Shown: positions 27,580 through 36,514, counted from the first letter of the stretch. The stretch is DNA of 64,000 bases from Maricaulis alexandrii (GCF_005871165.1 NZ_SWKP01000007.1:62001-126000), one strand, 5' to 3'. The notes: generated by a model from the letters alone, not told the origin. A program made the numbers and translations.

Positions 27580-29637
27580 CTAGGCTGCGCGCACTTCCTG
27601 CAGGAACTGCTCGACGGCCGTGCGGAGCTCGCCGGACTGGCGCGAAACGGCCAGGGAGGCTTCCAGAACCTCGCCCGCACTCTCGCCGGTTTCCGAGGTC
27701 GCCTGGTCGACTTCCTGGATGTTCGAGAACACGTCGCGGGTACCGTCAGCGGCTTCCTGGGCCGAGCGGGTAATCTCGCCCGCAGCGGCGCGCTGCTCTT
27801 CCATCGCGGCCGCGATGGCCGTGGCAATCTCGCTCATCTCGTGGATCGTACCGCCGATCGAACCCATGGCTTCGACCGCTTTCGCAGTGGCGCCCTGGAT
27901 GCCGGAGATGTGCTCGGAGATGTTCTGCGTCGCCGCACCGGTCTGGCTGGCCAGAGCCTTCACCTCGGAGGCCACGACCGCGAAGCCCTTGCCGGCTTCA
28001 CCGGCGCGGGCCGCCTCGATGGTGGCGTTCAGGGCCAGCAGATTGGTCTGCTCGGCAATGTCGTTGATGAGGCTGACGATATTGTCGATCGACTTGGCCG
28101 CATCATCCAGACGCTGCACATCGCCATTGGTCTGCTCGACCTGGTCCACGGCAGAGCCGGCAATCTCCGTCGAGCGGGCGATCTGCTGGGAGATCTCGCC
28201 GATGGAGGACACCATTTCCTCAGCCGCAGCGGCCACGGTTTGCACGTTTTGGGACGCACCTTCGGAGGCTTGGGCCACAGCGGCAGATTTGCCAGTGGTG
28301 GCCGCGGCGGTCGAGCTCATGGCGCGGGCCGCGGTTTCCATGCGGGACGCCGCTTCGCCGACCTGACCGATCGCGTCGGACGAGGCCTGTTCGAAGGCCT
28401 GGATCAGGCTTTCCACGGCCGCCGCACGCTTTTCCTTCATGCGCTGTTCGGCTTCGGTCTCGGCTTCCAGACGCTCGCGCTCCTTGGCGTTTTGGCGGAA
28501 CACATCCACCGAACGCGCCATGTCGCCGATCTCGTCATTCCCCGGCGTGAAGCCCAGATTGACGTCGCTGTCGCCTTCCGCCAGGGCCCGCATGGTGCGA
28601 GCCATCCGGCTGAGGCGCTGAAGCAGCATGTTGTTGACGTAGAACCAGCCGATCGCCGTGGCGACCAGAATGCCGATGATCGCGATGGAGATCATCAGGA
28701 CACGGCCTGCCGTCACCGCGCCATTGGCGGCTTCGGTGGCTTCGCCCACACGACCGTTCACGGCCGCCTTGAAGGCGTGCACATTGGCCACGAGGTCTTC
28801 CGCAGCGAACCGGGCATCATCGGCCACGATCTCGGCGGCAGCCACCGCAGCGATCTCCGCCTTGCGCAGTTCGAAAATGCCTTCATCGCCTTCGCCGAAA
28901 CCGATCAACGTGTCGGCCTGGCCGCGCATCACGTCGGAGACAATCGGCCCGAGAATGGCGAGGTTCACATCCAGTTCGCCGACGGCTTCATCCCAGGAGT
29001 CGTAGACACCATCGACGTCCGGATTGGTCGCGGCGATATCCACTTCGGTGTACTGGATCAGCATCTGGTTGGCCGCCAGCAGCGCACGGAGCAGGCTTTC
29101 AATATCCGCTTCATCGCTGGCATCGAGCGCGCTTTCCACGCTGGCCGCAAAATTGGTCCGCGCCGTGCGGGCCGCAGCCGTGGCGTCATAGCGCTGGTCA
29201 CGGATCTGGAGGCGGCGGTCGACCACGTCGTTCATGCTTTCGACCAGTTCCGACATTTCCTCCACCGAGGCAGCGAGTTCAGCCGTTTCCTCGACATTGG
29301 ACAGACGCTGCAACGTCTCCAGGTCGTTCGTCAGATTGTTGCGGAGCTCGACCACACGGTCATAATTGGCCTGACGGGCCAGAACCGTAGGGGAGAGCGA
29401 GAAGGCGTTGAGGGCCTCAGACAAACCCTGACTGTCTTCACTCAAGGCGTCGACCGCCTGGATTTCGGGGATCGCCTGTTCTGCGATTTGCTCAACCGCA
29501 TTGTTGGCGGAATTGAAGCCGGAGATACCGACAACCGCGGAGATCAGCGTCATGGCAGAGGCCAGACCGAAAGCGGCCAGGAGTCGGACCCGGATGCTGG
29601 AAGTTTTGTCTAGAAACTTGGCGAGCACAGAATTCAT
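27580..29637 (-). CDS. Methyl-accepting chemotaxis protein
   Basis: The 685-residue transducer has transmembrane helix 1 (about residues 17-40), a helical periplasmic sensor region of about 280 residues, transmembrane helix 2 (about 315-335, [19 protein letters not shown]), a HAMP domain, and a long coiled-coil signalling domain with the hairpin-tip sequence [27 protein letters not shown] split over the MA consensus. There is no C-terminal NWETF-type pentapeptide, so adaptation enzymes would have to bind without it. No che gene is near. Confidence 0.95.
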   Translation of the reverse strand: MNSVLAKFLDKTSSIRVRLLAAFGLASAMTLISAVVGISGFNSANNAVEQIAEQAIPEIQAVDALSEDSQGLSEALNAFSLSPTVLARQANYDRVVELRNNLTNDLETLQRLSNVEETAELAASVEEMSELVESMNDVVDRRLQIRDQRYDATAAARTARTNFAASVESALDASDEADIESLLRALLAANQMLIQYTEVDIAATNPDVDGVYDSWDEAVGELDVNLAILGPIVSDVMRGQADTLIGFGEGDEGIFELRKAEIAAVAAAEIVADDARFAAEDLVANVHAFKAAVNGRVGEATEAANGAVTAGRVLMISIAIIGILVATAIGWFYVNNMLLQRLSRMARTMRALAEGDSDVNLGFTPGNDEIGDMARSVDVFRQNAKERERLEAETEAEQRMKEKRAAAVESLIQAFEQASSDAIGQVGEAASRMETAARAMSSTAAATTGKSAAVAQASEGASQNVQTVAAAAEEMVSSIGEISQQIARSTEIAGSAVDQVEQTNGDVQRLDDAAKSIDNIVSLINDIAEQTNLLALNATIEAARAGEAGKGFAVVASEVKALASQTGAATQNISEHISGIQGATAKAVEAMGSIGGTIHEMSEIATAIAAAMEEQRAAAGEITRSAQEAADGTRDVFSNIQEVDQATSETGESAGEVLEASLAVSRQSGELRTAVEQFLQEVRAA

Positions 29638-29772
29638 TACGGCGGCCCCTTAAGGTTAATGGCCCGGACAATAAAGATACGGCGACGCTACAGCGCCGCC
29701 GTAAATGAATTCTTATTGTGGTCTACGCGTTTCAGTTCTTTCGCTGAATTGCGTTTAATTTCCGGGTCTTGA

Positions 29773-30105
29773 TTAACCGCCCAGATTGAAGTCGAAGCGC
29801 TGCTGAACGCCTTCCGTGGACGCCGAGGCCGGCGCATAGGCCCAACCTTCAATGGCGCGCAGCACGGCGCGGTCGAACACGCCTTCCGGATTGGCTTCGA
29901 CAACGGTCGCATTCTCGACAGCGCCGTCAGCATTCACGGTGTACTCGACAACCGCATAGCCTTCGATGCCGCGACGCTCGGCGCCACGCGGATATTCCGG
30001 TGCCTCGACCTGCGTCCGTTCACGGTCCTGCGCCATCGCCGGAGCCGCGGAAAAAGCCATGGCCGTCATTGCGGCCGCCAGGATCATTTTGCCCGTCTTG
30101 TTCAT
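29773..30105 (-). CDS. Periplasmic TonB C-terminal-like protein
   Basis: The 110-residue protein has a signal peptide (MNKTGKMILAAAMTAMAF...AMA) followed by one TonB-C-like domain: PEYPRGAERRGIEGYAVVEY, NADGAVENATVVEANPEG, FDRAVLRAIEGWAYAP. It lacks the transmembrane anchor and proline-rich spacer of true TonB, so it is not an ordinary energy transducer. The start at 30105 is preceded by AAGGGT. Alphaproteobacteria often have such free TonB-C proteins; partners are unknown. Confidence 0.85.
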   Translation of the reverse strand: MNKTGKMILAAAMTAMAFSAAPAMAQDRERTQVEAPEYPRGAERRGIEGYAVVEYTVNADGAVENATVVEANPEGVFDRAVLRAIEGWAYAPASASTEGVQQRFDFNLGG

Positions 30106-30443
30106 AGACTTACCCTTCATCCGATAGTCACTGGCGCTGTCCGGGATCTTCCCCGTGTTCGAACGCCGCCCAAATTTCTTGCGGGTCGTTGTGGCCCGAC
30201 GTGATGAAGAATGCCCCAAAGCGGTTGCCAAACGCTTAAGTGCGATTCGTTTTTCCGCCTTTGACGCAGATTTTTTTACTAATTAAATACAAAGGCTTAT
30301 GGATTTCGAACGACGAAAACGAGGTTACTGTGCCAAAACGCGACACATCGCCGCCTGATTTTTGGTTAACAGCCGCCTAATCGAATAAAAGAGTTTCGAA
30401 TTATTTTCGTTCAACCCCCAGCCGATGATCCGGCGGAGACCTG
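30106..30443. other. AT-rich divergent control region
   Basis: No gene is seen in these 338 bases between the TonB-C-like gene and the Ldh2-type dehydrogenase. The stretch is distinctly AT-rich for this genome. It includes TTGACG (30261-30266) 17 bp from TAAATA, a possible plus-strand promoter, and TTAACAGCCGCCTAA (30366-30380), one mismatch from the CtrA-box pattern TTAA-N7-TTAA. Both are pattern matches only. Confidence 0.4.
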
Positions 30444-31505
30444 ATGACCGAATACCGAATTGAAATCGAACGCCTTCATCGCTTCTCCGAAGACGTGCTG
30501 GTCCGGGCGGGTGCCCGCCCGAAAGACGCTGCCAGCGTCGCCGCCCATCTCGTGGATGCCAATCTGAAGGGCCATGACAGTCACGGCGTCGGCCTGTTGC
30601 CGGCCTATCTGCGTCATGTGCGGGAAGGTCTGGTCACCCTGGATGCCGAGGAGACCTGTGTGCAGGAGACTGCCGTGCTGCTCCAGATCGATGCCGGCGG
30701 GGGGTGGGGCGCGCCCAGCGGGCACCGGCTGATGGATCGCGCAGGCGCGATGGCGCGGGAACAGGGGATCGCGGCTGCCACGATCGGCAATGTCCACCAT
30801 CTGGGCCGGATCGGCGCCTATGCCGAGCAGGCCGCAGAGGCCGGGCTGGCCTCTCTTCATTTTGTGAATGTCACCGATCACGGCCCCTTGGTCGCTCCGT
30901 ATCGCGGTTCGGACGCGCGCTTCGGGACCAATCCGGTCTGCATCGGCTTCCCGGCGGCGGGCAAGCGGCCCGCCTTCCTGCTCGACATCGCCACCAGTCA
31001 GATCGCCCTGGGCAAGGTCCGCGTCGCAGCAAGCCGGGGCGGTCGCGTTCCGACCGGCAGTCTGATCGATGAGAAGGGTCTGCCCACGACCGACCCGACC
31101 GGCATGGCTGGGTTCGAACTCAAGGGTGCCCTCACCCCGATGGCGGGCCACAAGGGCTACGGACTGGCCTTCGCCTGCGAAATCCTCGCCGGCGTCCTGT
31201 CCGGAGCGGGAACCATCCAGCCGGGCAATCCGCGCCGCGGCGGCATCCAGAACCGGATGCTGTCCATCCTGATCAATCCGGACAAGTTCGGGGATCGAAG
31301 CTGGATGGAAGAGGAAGTCCAGGCCATGGCCGATTACGCCCTCGCCTCGCCCCTGATGGATTGGGACAGCCCGGTTCTCTATCCAGGCGACCCGGAACGG
31401 GCAATCGCCGGCAAAAGGCGCCGGGAAGGCATCCCGCTGGCTGACAAGACGGTGGCCGCCCTCAATGAGGCGGCCACACGCCTGGACTGCCCGACCCTGA
31501 CCTAG
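30444..31505 (+). CDS. Ldh2 family malate/L-lactate/ureidoglycolate-type dehydrogenase
   Basis: The 353-residue NAD(P)-dependent oxidoreductase of the Ldh2/MDH2 fold shows the family motifs GHDSHGVGLLPAYL, IGNVHHLGRIGAYAEQA and the C-terminal MAGHKGYGLAFACEILAG. The family acts on 2-hydroxy acids or related substrates; the exact one cannot be read from sequence. Its stop shares a CTAG tetranucleotide with the stop of convergent ohr. Confidence 0.9.
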   Translation: MTEYRIEIERLHRFSEDVLVRAGARPKDAASVAAHLVDANLKGHDSHGVGLLPAYLRHVREGLVTLDAEETCVQETAVLLQIDAGGGWGAPSGHRLMDRAGAMAREQGIAAATIGNVHHLGRIGAYAEQAAEAGLASLHFVNVTDHGPLVAPYRGSDARFGTNPVCIGFPAAGKRPAFLLDIATSQIALGKVRVAASRGGRVPTGSLIDEKGLPTTDPTGMAGFELKGALTPMAGHKGYGLAFACEILAGVLSGAGTIQPGNPRRGGIQNRMLSILINPDKFGDRSWMEEEVQAMADYALASPLMDWDSPVLYPGDPERAIAGKRRREGIPLADKTVAALNEAATRLDCPTLT

Positions 31506-31927
31506 GCCACGCTCAGCGCGACATCGATATTATTGCGGGTCGCATTGGAATAGGGGCAGACCTGATGCGCGGCCTCGACCAGTTTTTCGGCCAGCGCCTT
31601 GTCCAGGCCCGGCAGATCCACATTCAGGGCCACGGTCAGTCCGAACCCGCCTTCATCTCGCGGCCCGATACCGACTTCGGCGGTCACCCGGGCATCGTCC
31701 GGCACTTTCGCGCCGACGGAGCCGGATACGGCTTTCATGGCGCCGATGAAGCAGGCGGCATAGCCCGCCGCAAACAATTGCTCGGGATTATTGCCTTCAC
31801 CCCCGGCGCCACCCAACGCTTTCGGGGTTGCCAGTTTGAGCTGGAGCGATCCGTCCAGGGTTTCGGCAACCCCGTCCCGTCCGCCCGTGGCCCGTGCTTG
31901 AGTCGTATAAAGAACATTGACTGCCAT
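31502..31927 (-). CDS. ohr: Organic hydroperoxide resistance protein
   Basis: The 141-residue peroxidase of the Ohr/OsmC fold reduces organic and fatty-acid hydroperoxides with a pair of active cysteines, seen here in GYAACFIGAMKAV and VCPYSNATRNNI. The start at 31927 gives the family N-terminus MAVNVLYTTQARATGGRDG. It is divergent from the ohrR gene, with two operator-like palindromes in the 122-bp gap, so peroxide induction by OhrR is very likely. Confidence 0.96.
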   Translation of the reverse strand: MAVNVLYTTQARATGGRDGVAETLDGSLQLKLATPKALGGAGGEGNNPEQLFAAGYAACFIGAMKAVSGSVGAKVPDDARVTAEVGIGPRDEGGFGLTVALNVDLPGLDKALAEKLVEAAHQVCPYSNATRNNIDVALSVA

Positions 31928-31944
31928 GATCGGCTCCCATTTAT

Positions 31945-31956
31945 ATCGTGCACGAT
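31945..31956. promoter_or_regulatory. OhrR operator-like palindrome, ohr-proximal
   Basis: ATCGTGCACGAT is a perfect 12-bp palindrome 18 bp upstream of the ohr start. A similar core lies near ohrR. The pair between divergent ohr and ohrR fits known MarR-type autoregulation. Confidence 0.75.
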
Positions 31957-32013
31957 TTAATCGCACGCAGATACATAGGCCACACCCCCTCACGGTTCAA
32001 GCGGTTGCGAATA

Positions 32014-32027
32014 AATCGTGCGCGATT
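32014..32027. promoter_or_regulatory. OhrR operator-like palindrome, ohrR-proximal
   Basis: AATCGTGCGCGATT repeats the ATCGTGC core of the other palindrome with one central mismatch to perfect symmetry, 22 bp before the ohrR start. Binding here would let OhrR repress its own gene. Confidence 0.72.
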
Positions 32028-32049
32028 ATTTTCAGTGCAGGAGATCCGC

Positions 32050-32520
32050 ATGCATGATGAAGAGACCACCCCGCCGAAACTGACGGACCAGGTCCGCCTC
32101 GATGACCTGCTGTGTTTCGCGGTCTATTCGGCCAACAATGCGTTCAACCGCTTCTACAAGCCCGTCATGGCAGAGCTCGGCCTGACCTATCCGCAATTCC
32201 TGGTCATGATTGCGCTCTGGGAAGCGGACGGGGTGCGGGTCAGCCATCTCGGGGAACGCCTGGGCCTGGAGTCCAATACGCTCACACCGGTCCTCAAACG
32301 CATGGAGGGGCTGGGCCTTCTGGAGCGCAAACGTGACCGGTCCGACGAACGCCAGGTACTCTTACACCTCACCGACAAGGGCCGGGCGCTGGAGAACGAG
32401 GCCAGCGGACTTCCGGCCTGTGTGCTCGAAGCGACCGGTCTCGATCCGGCGGAACTGATTACCCTGCGCAACGAGATCGAGCGCATCCGGGCCAAGCTGG
32501 AATCGGCGACCGGCCGCTAG
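32050..32520 (+). CDS. ohrR: MarR-family organic-peroxide sensor repressor
   Basis: The 156-residue winged-helix repressor has an N-terminal cysteine in DLLCFAVYSANNAFNR (residue 22), the position of the peroxide-sensing Cys of OhrR. The recognition region is VSHLGERLGLESNTLTPVLKRMEGLGLLER with wing KRDRSDERQVLLHLTDKG. AGGAG lies 6 nt before the ATG. Divergence from ohr and matching palindromes in the gap support the name over a generic MarR protein. Confidence 0.93.
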   Translation: MHDEETTPPKLTDQVRLDDLLCFAVYSANNAFNRFYKPVMAELGLTYPQFLVMIALWEADGVRVSHLGERLGLESNTLTPVLKRMEGLGLLERKRDRSDERQVLLHLTDKGRALENEASGLPACVLEATGLDPAELITLRNEIERIRAKLESATGR

Positions 32521-33011
32521 CCCAGATCCACACCGACCAGGCCGAAGGGCTCCAGGATCTCGTCCGAGATGCGGACCGGGCGCTTGGTCTGCTTGTCGAT
32601 ACAGCACCATTCCGTGACGGAACGGGAGGAATAGCGCTTGGCGCCCGGCTTGCGGATATCCACATGGCGATCGAAGCGCGGCCCATGGATCTTGCCGAAC
32701 CAGGTGCGGATCTCGGCTGTTTCGCCGGGCAGGATCGGATCGCGGTATTCGATCGTGTGCTTCAGGGCGATCCAGAAATACCGGTCATCCAGTTCTTTCG
32801 TCGCCACGGCATTCCAATGGGTGATGGCAATATCCTGCACCCAGCGCAGATAGACGACATTGTTGACATGCCCGAGCACATCGAAGTCACCGGGCCCCGG
32901 CTCCACCCGGCGCATGAGAGCCGTTTCAAAGTCCACAGCTCCGACACCTTCGCCCGGCACAGCCTGGTCCGGCCCGATAATTCCGGCCAGGTCTATCGTG
33001 GTATCCGCCAT
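32517..33011 (-). CDS. Acyl-CoA thioesterase, hot-dog fold
   Basis: The 164-residue protein has the 4-hydroxybenzoyl-CoA-thioesterase-like signature DFDVLGHVNNVVYLRWVQDI with the catalytic aspartate and HVNN helix start, then HTIEYRDPILPGETAEI. The substrate acyl chain is not predictable. The start at 33011 (MADTTIDLAG) has GAGAGG upstream. Its 3' end overlaps the ohrR end by 4 nt in convergent orientation. Confidence 0.87.
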   Translation of the reverse strand: MADTTIDLAGIIGPDQAVPGEGVGAVDFETALMRRVEPGPGDFDVLGHVNNVVYLRWVQDIAITHWNAVATKELDDRYFWIALKHTIEYRDPILPGETAEIRTWFGKIHGPRFDRHVDIRKPGAKRYSSRSVTEWCCIDKQTKRPVRISDEILEPFGLVGVDLG

Positions 33012-33236
33012 ACCCCTCTCCTTCGCACTCGCACAATACATATAGACAAGCACTGTCGCGTGTGAAGCGCATGGGCGCGATGCATCCCCGTCGGCAAATT
33101 TCGCAATCGCCTAAAATCACGCGCAAATTCGCCTCAAATCCTGACGCGCGGCTTATCCGGCCCGCAAGACATCCTCGGTTTTAATCGGCATCTCGCACCA
33201 GGGGATCGACCCGAAGGCGGTCGGCATAAGAGGTGG

Positions 33237-34211
33237 ATGATGACCGATGAAGATCTGAAAAAGCGCTGCCAGGTCGTTGTATTTGCATCCCAGAAGGGTG
33301 GCTCCGGCAAGACGACCGTGTCCGCGCACATGGCCGTCGAGGCCGAACGGGCCGGCGCGGGCCCCGTCGCCCTGATTGACACGGACCCGCAGGGGTCGAT
33401 GGCGAAATGGTGGAATGCGCGCTCCAGCGACACACCGGCCTTCGCCCAGATTTCAGTGCCGGACCTGGCCCGGGACATCAAGGTCCTGGAAGAGGCGGGA
33501 TACCGGTTGATCATCATCGACACCCCGCCCGCCGTGACCTCGACCATTGCCGAAGTCATCACCCATGCGGATCTGGTCGTGGTGCCGACCCGGCCCAGCC
33601 CGCACGATCTGCGGGCCGTGGGTCCGACGGTCGATATTGTGCAGATGCAGGGCAAGCCGCTCGTCTTCGTCGTCAACTCGGCAACCGCACGGGCCCGCAT
33701 CACCGGGGAGACTGCGGTCGCTCTCTCCCAGCACGGCACGGTCGCCCCGGTCACCCTGCACCACCGCGTCGATTTCGCGGCTTCGATGATCGACGGCCGC
33801 ACCGTCGGCGAGGTCAATACGTCCAGCCGCTCGGCAGACGAGGTCGCGACCCTGTGGCGCTATTTTGAAGACCGGCTGATGCGCATGCGCGGCGACAAGC
33901 TGGAAATCATGGCGCATCCGCCCCGGTCCACCTTCGAGCGCGACATCCTCTCGCCCGCCACGGCCGGCATGAGCGGGGATGATGATGGCGATGACGAGGA
34001 TCAGCGGATCGAGAACCAGCCGGGCTATGCCCTTCCCGGCAAGCCGCCGCGCTTCGGGGCCACACCGGCGGCCGGAACCACCGAACCACCCACCCCCTCG
34101 AATTCCAACTGGGACGGGGTGGACCGCCGCAAATCCGATATGGGCCCGCCCAAGGGCCAGACTGAACGGCGCCGGGCGCACCAGCCCTTCGGACGCCGCC
34201 ACATGGCATAG
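33237..34211 (+). CDS. Orphan ParA-family ATPase
   Basis: The 324-residue protein has the deviant Walker A QKGGSGKTTVSAHMA, Walker A' DTDPQGS and Walker B RLIIIDTPPA of ParA/Soj ATPases in residues 12-215. The last 100 residues are disordered: an acidic DDDGDDEDQ stretch, Pro-rich linker, then the basic GVDRRKSDMGPP and ERRRAHQPFGRR. There is no ParB or parS nearby. It is followed 15 nt later by a small protein with a putative ribbon-helix-helix tail. This looks like a positioning ATPase for something other than chromosome segregation; the cargo is unknown. Confidence 0.87.
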   Translation: MMTDEDLKKRCQVVVFASQKGGSGKTTVSAHMAVEAERAGAGPVALIDTDPQGSMAKWWNARSSDTPAFAQISVPDLARDIKVLEEAGYRLIIIDTPPAVTSTIAEVITHADLVVVPTRPSPHDLRAVGPTVDIVQMQGKPLVFVVNSATARARITGETAVALSQHGTVAPVTLHHRVDFAASMIDGRTVGEVNTSSRSADEVATLWRYFEDRLMRMRGDKLEIMAHPPRSTFERDILSPATAGMSGDDDGDDEDQRIENQPGYALPGKPPRFGATPAAGTTEPPTPSNSNWDGVDRRKSDMGPPKGQTERRRAHQPFGRRHMA

Positions 34212-34226
34212 GGAGACGACGCGACC

Positions 34227-34748
34227 ATGGCCAAATACGCCAGCCTTCACGCCGGACTGCTTGCCCGCAAGGGCGAAGCCTCGCCTGCCATTCCTTCCAG
34301 TTTTTCCGGGGCCAGCTATGTCGACGCTCCCTCGCCGGAACACCCCCCTGCTCCCGCGAGACCCGCGCCGACCAGCCTGGATGCCGAGCCGCGACGCAGC
34401 CTCCTGCAACGCCGCGACATCGAGGCCCCGGATGCGCCGCAGCCGCTCCTGGCTCGCAAACCCGTACCCCCTGTCGAGCCCGCCTCCCCGCCGGCGCCCG
34501 ACCCAGAGGGCCAGGGGTGCTGCGGTGCTCAGCTAGACCTTCCGGACGATCCCCATGCCGGGGTCGACCGGGCAGCGCGGGCGCAATTCCGCCTGACCAA
34601 TGAACAGAAGCGCCGCCTGAGAACCGTGGCGGTCCAGATGAACTGGCCCCAACAGCGCATCCTGTCCGACGCCCTCGACGACTGGCTCGACCGGCTGTGT
34701 GAAGGCGAGATGAGCAGTTGCGCCTGCCTTCGGGCCCGGCCGGAATAG
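34227..34748 (+). CDS. ParA-linked protein with ribbon-helix-helix-like C-terminus
   Basis: The 173-residue protein has a long Pro/Ala-rich, apparently disordered first half and a folded C-terminal end (about residues 118-160): strand AQFRLT, helix NEQKRRLRTVAVQM, helix QQRILSDALDDWLDRL, which fits the beta-alpha-alpha plan of ribbon-helix-helix DNA-binding proteins. A Cys-containing stretch (MSSCACLRARPE) ends it. GGGAG precedes the ATG. The pairing with ParA suggests it is the DNA- or cargo-binding partner. Confidence 0.65.
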   Translation: MAKYASLHAGLLARKGEASPAIPSSFSGASYVDAPSPEHPPAPARPAPTSLDAEPRRSLLQRRDIEAPDAPQPLLARKPVPPVEPASPPAPDPEGQGCCGAQLDLPDDPHAGVDRAARAQFRLTNEQKRRLRTVAVQMNWPQQRILSDALDDWLDRLCEGEMSSCACLRARPE

Positions 34749-34885
34749 CGCCACCCGCTCATGCATGGCGGATATGCGGGCCGAATTGGGACCGGTGTCG
34801 CTTTTCGCCACATTCCCGGCACGTTTATCCGTACAAAGCGCGCTCTCGCGACCGCAAACGGGTCGTGGCAGCACGGAGGGGTGGT

Positions 34886-35275
34886 TTGGCCCGATCCTAT
34901 TCGATGGAAGGCGTGGATATGATTATCCACGGAGCCGTACTGGAAGTCCGGACCGAGGGGGAACGCACCCACGGTAACGGCGCCGCTGCGGCCAATACGT
35001 TCGAAAGTTTCCTGGCTGCCATCAATCCGCCCGCCATCATGTTCGACATTCGCGGGGCCCATTACCTGTTTTCCGAACTGGAATGGCAGGAACGCGCCCG
35101 TTCCCTCGCCCGCATGTGCCTGGGCCGGGTGATTTGCGTCATCGATCGGGATGACCAGTCCGACCAGACCCGCACCATTCTGGAGATTCATGCGGAACGC
35201 GGCGGCAAGGGACGCACTTTCCGCTCCCGGGCCGAAGCGCTGGAATGGCTCAACCAGATGGTCGCCCGCGCCTGA
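34886..35275 (+). CDS. STAS/SpoIIAA-like protein
   Basis: The 129-residue protein shows the beta-alpha pattern of SpoIIAA-like STAS domains (MIIHGAVLEVRTEG, PPAIMFDIRGAHYLFSELEW, RVICVIDRDDQSDQTR). It has no membrane segment. The start is uncertain: the TTG at 34886 has a good GGAGGGG upstream, while an ATG at 34904 is the next choice. It is separated from the ParA pair by 137 bp, so it may be independent. Confidence 0.6.
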   Translation: MARSYSMEGVDMIIHGAVLEVRTEGERTHGNGAAAANTFESFLAAINPPAIMFDIRGAHYLFSELEWQERARSLARMCLGRVICVIDRDDQSDQTRTILEIHAERGGKGRTFRSRAEALEWLNQMVARA

Positions 35276-35281
35276 TCCGGC

Positions 35282-35917
35282 CTATTGCAGCGGACCGTCC
35301 GCGCCGCCGGTGAGATGTTCGGCCAGGATGGCCTGCATGGTTTCCAGCCGGCGCTCTGAATCATCCGCTTCCAGCAGTTGCTGTTTCTCCGCCGCTGCGA
35401 AGGGCGCAACCATCGACAATTGATCAACCAGGGTGACGAGGGGCGCCGCACCGACGCTCTCCCAGTCCGCCGAGACCTGTTCGGACTGGAACCAGGCCTG
35501 GAGCATCTGCACCAGCCGGCCCCGATCCCCCTCGATTTCCGAGCGCGGCTCGAGATCCTGGGAGAAGGCCGAGTAATCGGGCCGGGCCACGCGATAGGGT
35601 TTGGGCGTATCGACTTCTTCGGACAGGACGAAACGGCTGACCCCTTTCAGGGTGATCAGGTAACGGCCGTCGGAGGTCTCTTCAAAATGCACCACCCGGC
35701 CCGCGCCGCCGATCCGGCGCAATTCGGGCTTGTCCGGCGTCCCGCCCTGACGGGTCTGGATGATGCCGATATAGCCGCTGCCCTGCTGCACATCGTCCAG
35801 CATGTTGAGATAGCGCGGCTCGAACACATTCAGCGGCAGGAATTCACCGGGCAGCAGAATGGCGCCCCCCAGCGGGAAAAGCGGAAGCAGATCTGGCAGG
35901 GATCGAATGTCAGTCAT
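35282..35917 (-). CDS. LON peptidase substrate-binding domain protein
   Basis: The 211-residue protein consists of the N-terminal substrate-binding domain of Lon without the ATPase or protease parts. Its opening LPLFPLGGAILLPGEFLPLN and FEPRYLNMLDDV match the LonN signature, and FAAAEKQQLLEADDSERR is the typical C-terminal helix. Stand-alone LON-domain proteins are common in alphaproteobacteria with unknown targets. It converges on the STAS-like gene. Confidence 0.93.
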   Translation of the reverse strand: MTDIRSLPDLLPLFPLGGAILLPGEFLPLNVFEPRYLNMLDDVQQGSGYIGIIQTRQGGTPDKPELRRIGGAGRVVHFEETSDGRYLITLKGVSRFVLSEEVDTPKPYRVARPDYSAFSQDLEPRSEIEGDRGRLVQMLQAWFQSEQVSADWESVGAAPLVTLVDQLSMVAPFAAAEKQQLLEADDSERRLETMQAILAEHLTGGADGPLQ

Positions 35918-35959
35918 GCTCTCGAGATAGGGCGTCGAAACGCGGTCGCCAAGCCCCCG

Positions 35960-36514
35960 CTAGTCCGCGAAAGCGGCGCAGGCCTGTTCCGGCTCAAGAT
36001 GACAACCCGCTTCCACATAGGTTTTCAGCCGCGCCTCGATGAAATGAACCCACACGCTGCGCACCACGCCCGCCAGTTCCGCATCGATATCGCCCATCAT
36101 GGCCAGATCGATCCGGAACAGGGTCGTGTCCGGGGTCTCCCCCTCGGTCAGCGTCCAGCTGGTCACCAGGTCCACGGCACGGCCGGACAGGCCCAGCGGA
36201 CCATGCAGACGCAATTGCTCCGGCGCGCGAACGAAGATGACCCGGGCATGCAGGGTGCCATTGTCCGAACCCGCTTCGAAGCGCTCGTAGAAGCGCCCGC
36301 CGATTTGCGGCTCGATCACCATTTCCGCCGGGTCCGGCCAGAAGGAATGATCCCACCAACCGGTCACATCACCGGTCGCCGCCTCGAAGACCACATCGCG
36401 CGGCGCATCGATTTCAACCGTGATCGTGGTGTTGAAGCCCTGCACCTCGAAGGGTTCGAGAAGCGCCGGATCCTGGGCCCCGATCAGGAAAAGAGACGCG
36501 AAAAAGGCGAGCAT
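35960..36514 (-). CDS. Exported SRPBCC/AHSA1-like protein
   Basis: The 184-residue protein starts with a hydrophobic signal-like stretch (MLAFFASLFLIGAQ) and continues with a START/Bet v1-like SRPBCC fold: TVEIDAPRDVVFEAATGDVTG, WWDHSFWP, IGGRFYERFEAGSDNG. A signal peptide on this usually cytosolic fold is mildly unusual. The ligand is unknown. Confidence 0.8.
   Translation of the reverse strand: MLAFFASLFLIGAQDPALLEPFEVQGFNTTITVEIDAPRDVVFEAATGDVTGWWDHSFWPDPAEMVIEPQIGGRFYERFEAGSDNGTLHARVIFVRAPEQLRLHGPLGLSGRAVDLVTSWTLTEGETPDTTLFRIDLAMMGDIDAELAGVVRSVWVHFIEARLKTYVEAGCHLEPEQACAAFAD

Noticed and set aside
29640-29665. CtrA box TTAAGGTTAA near the chemoreceptor start
   Set aside because: The half-sites are 2 nt apart, not 7.
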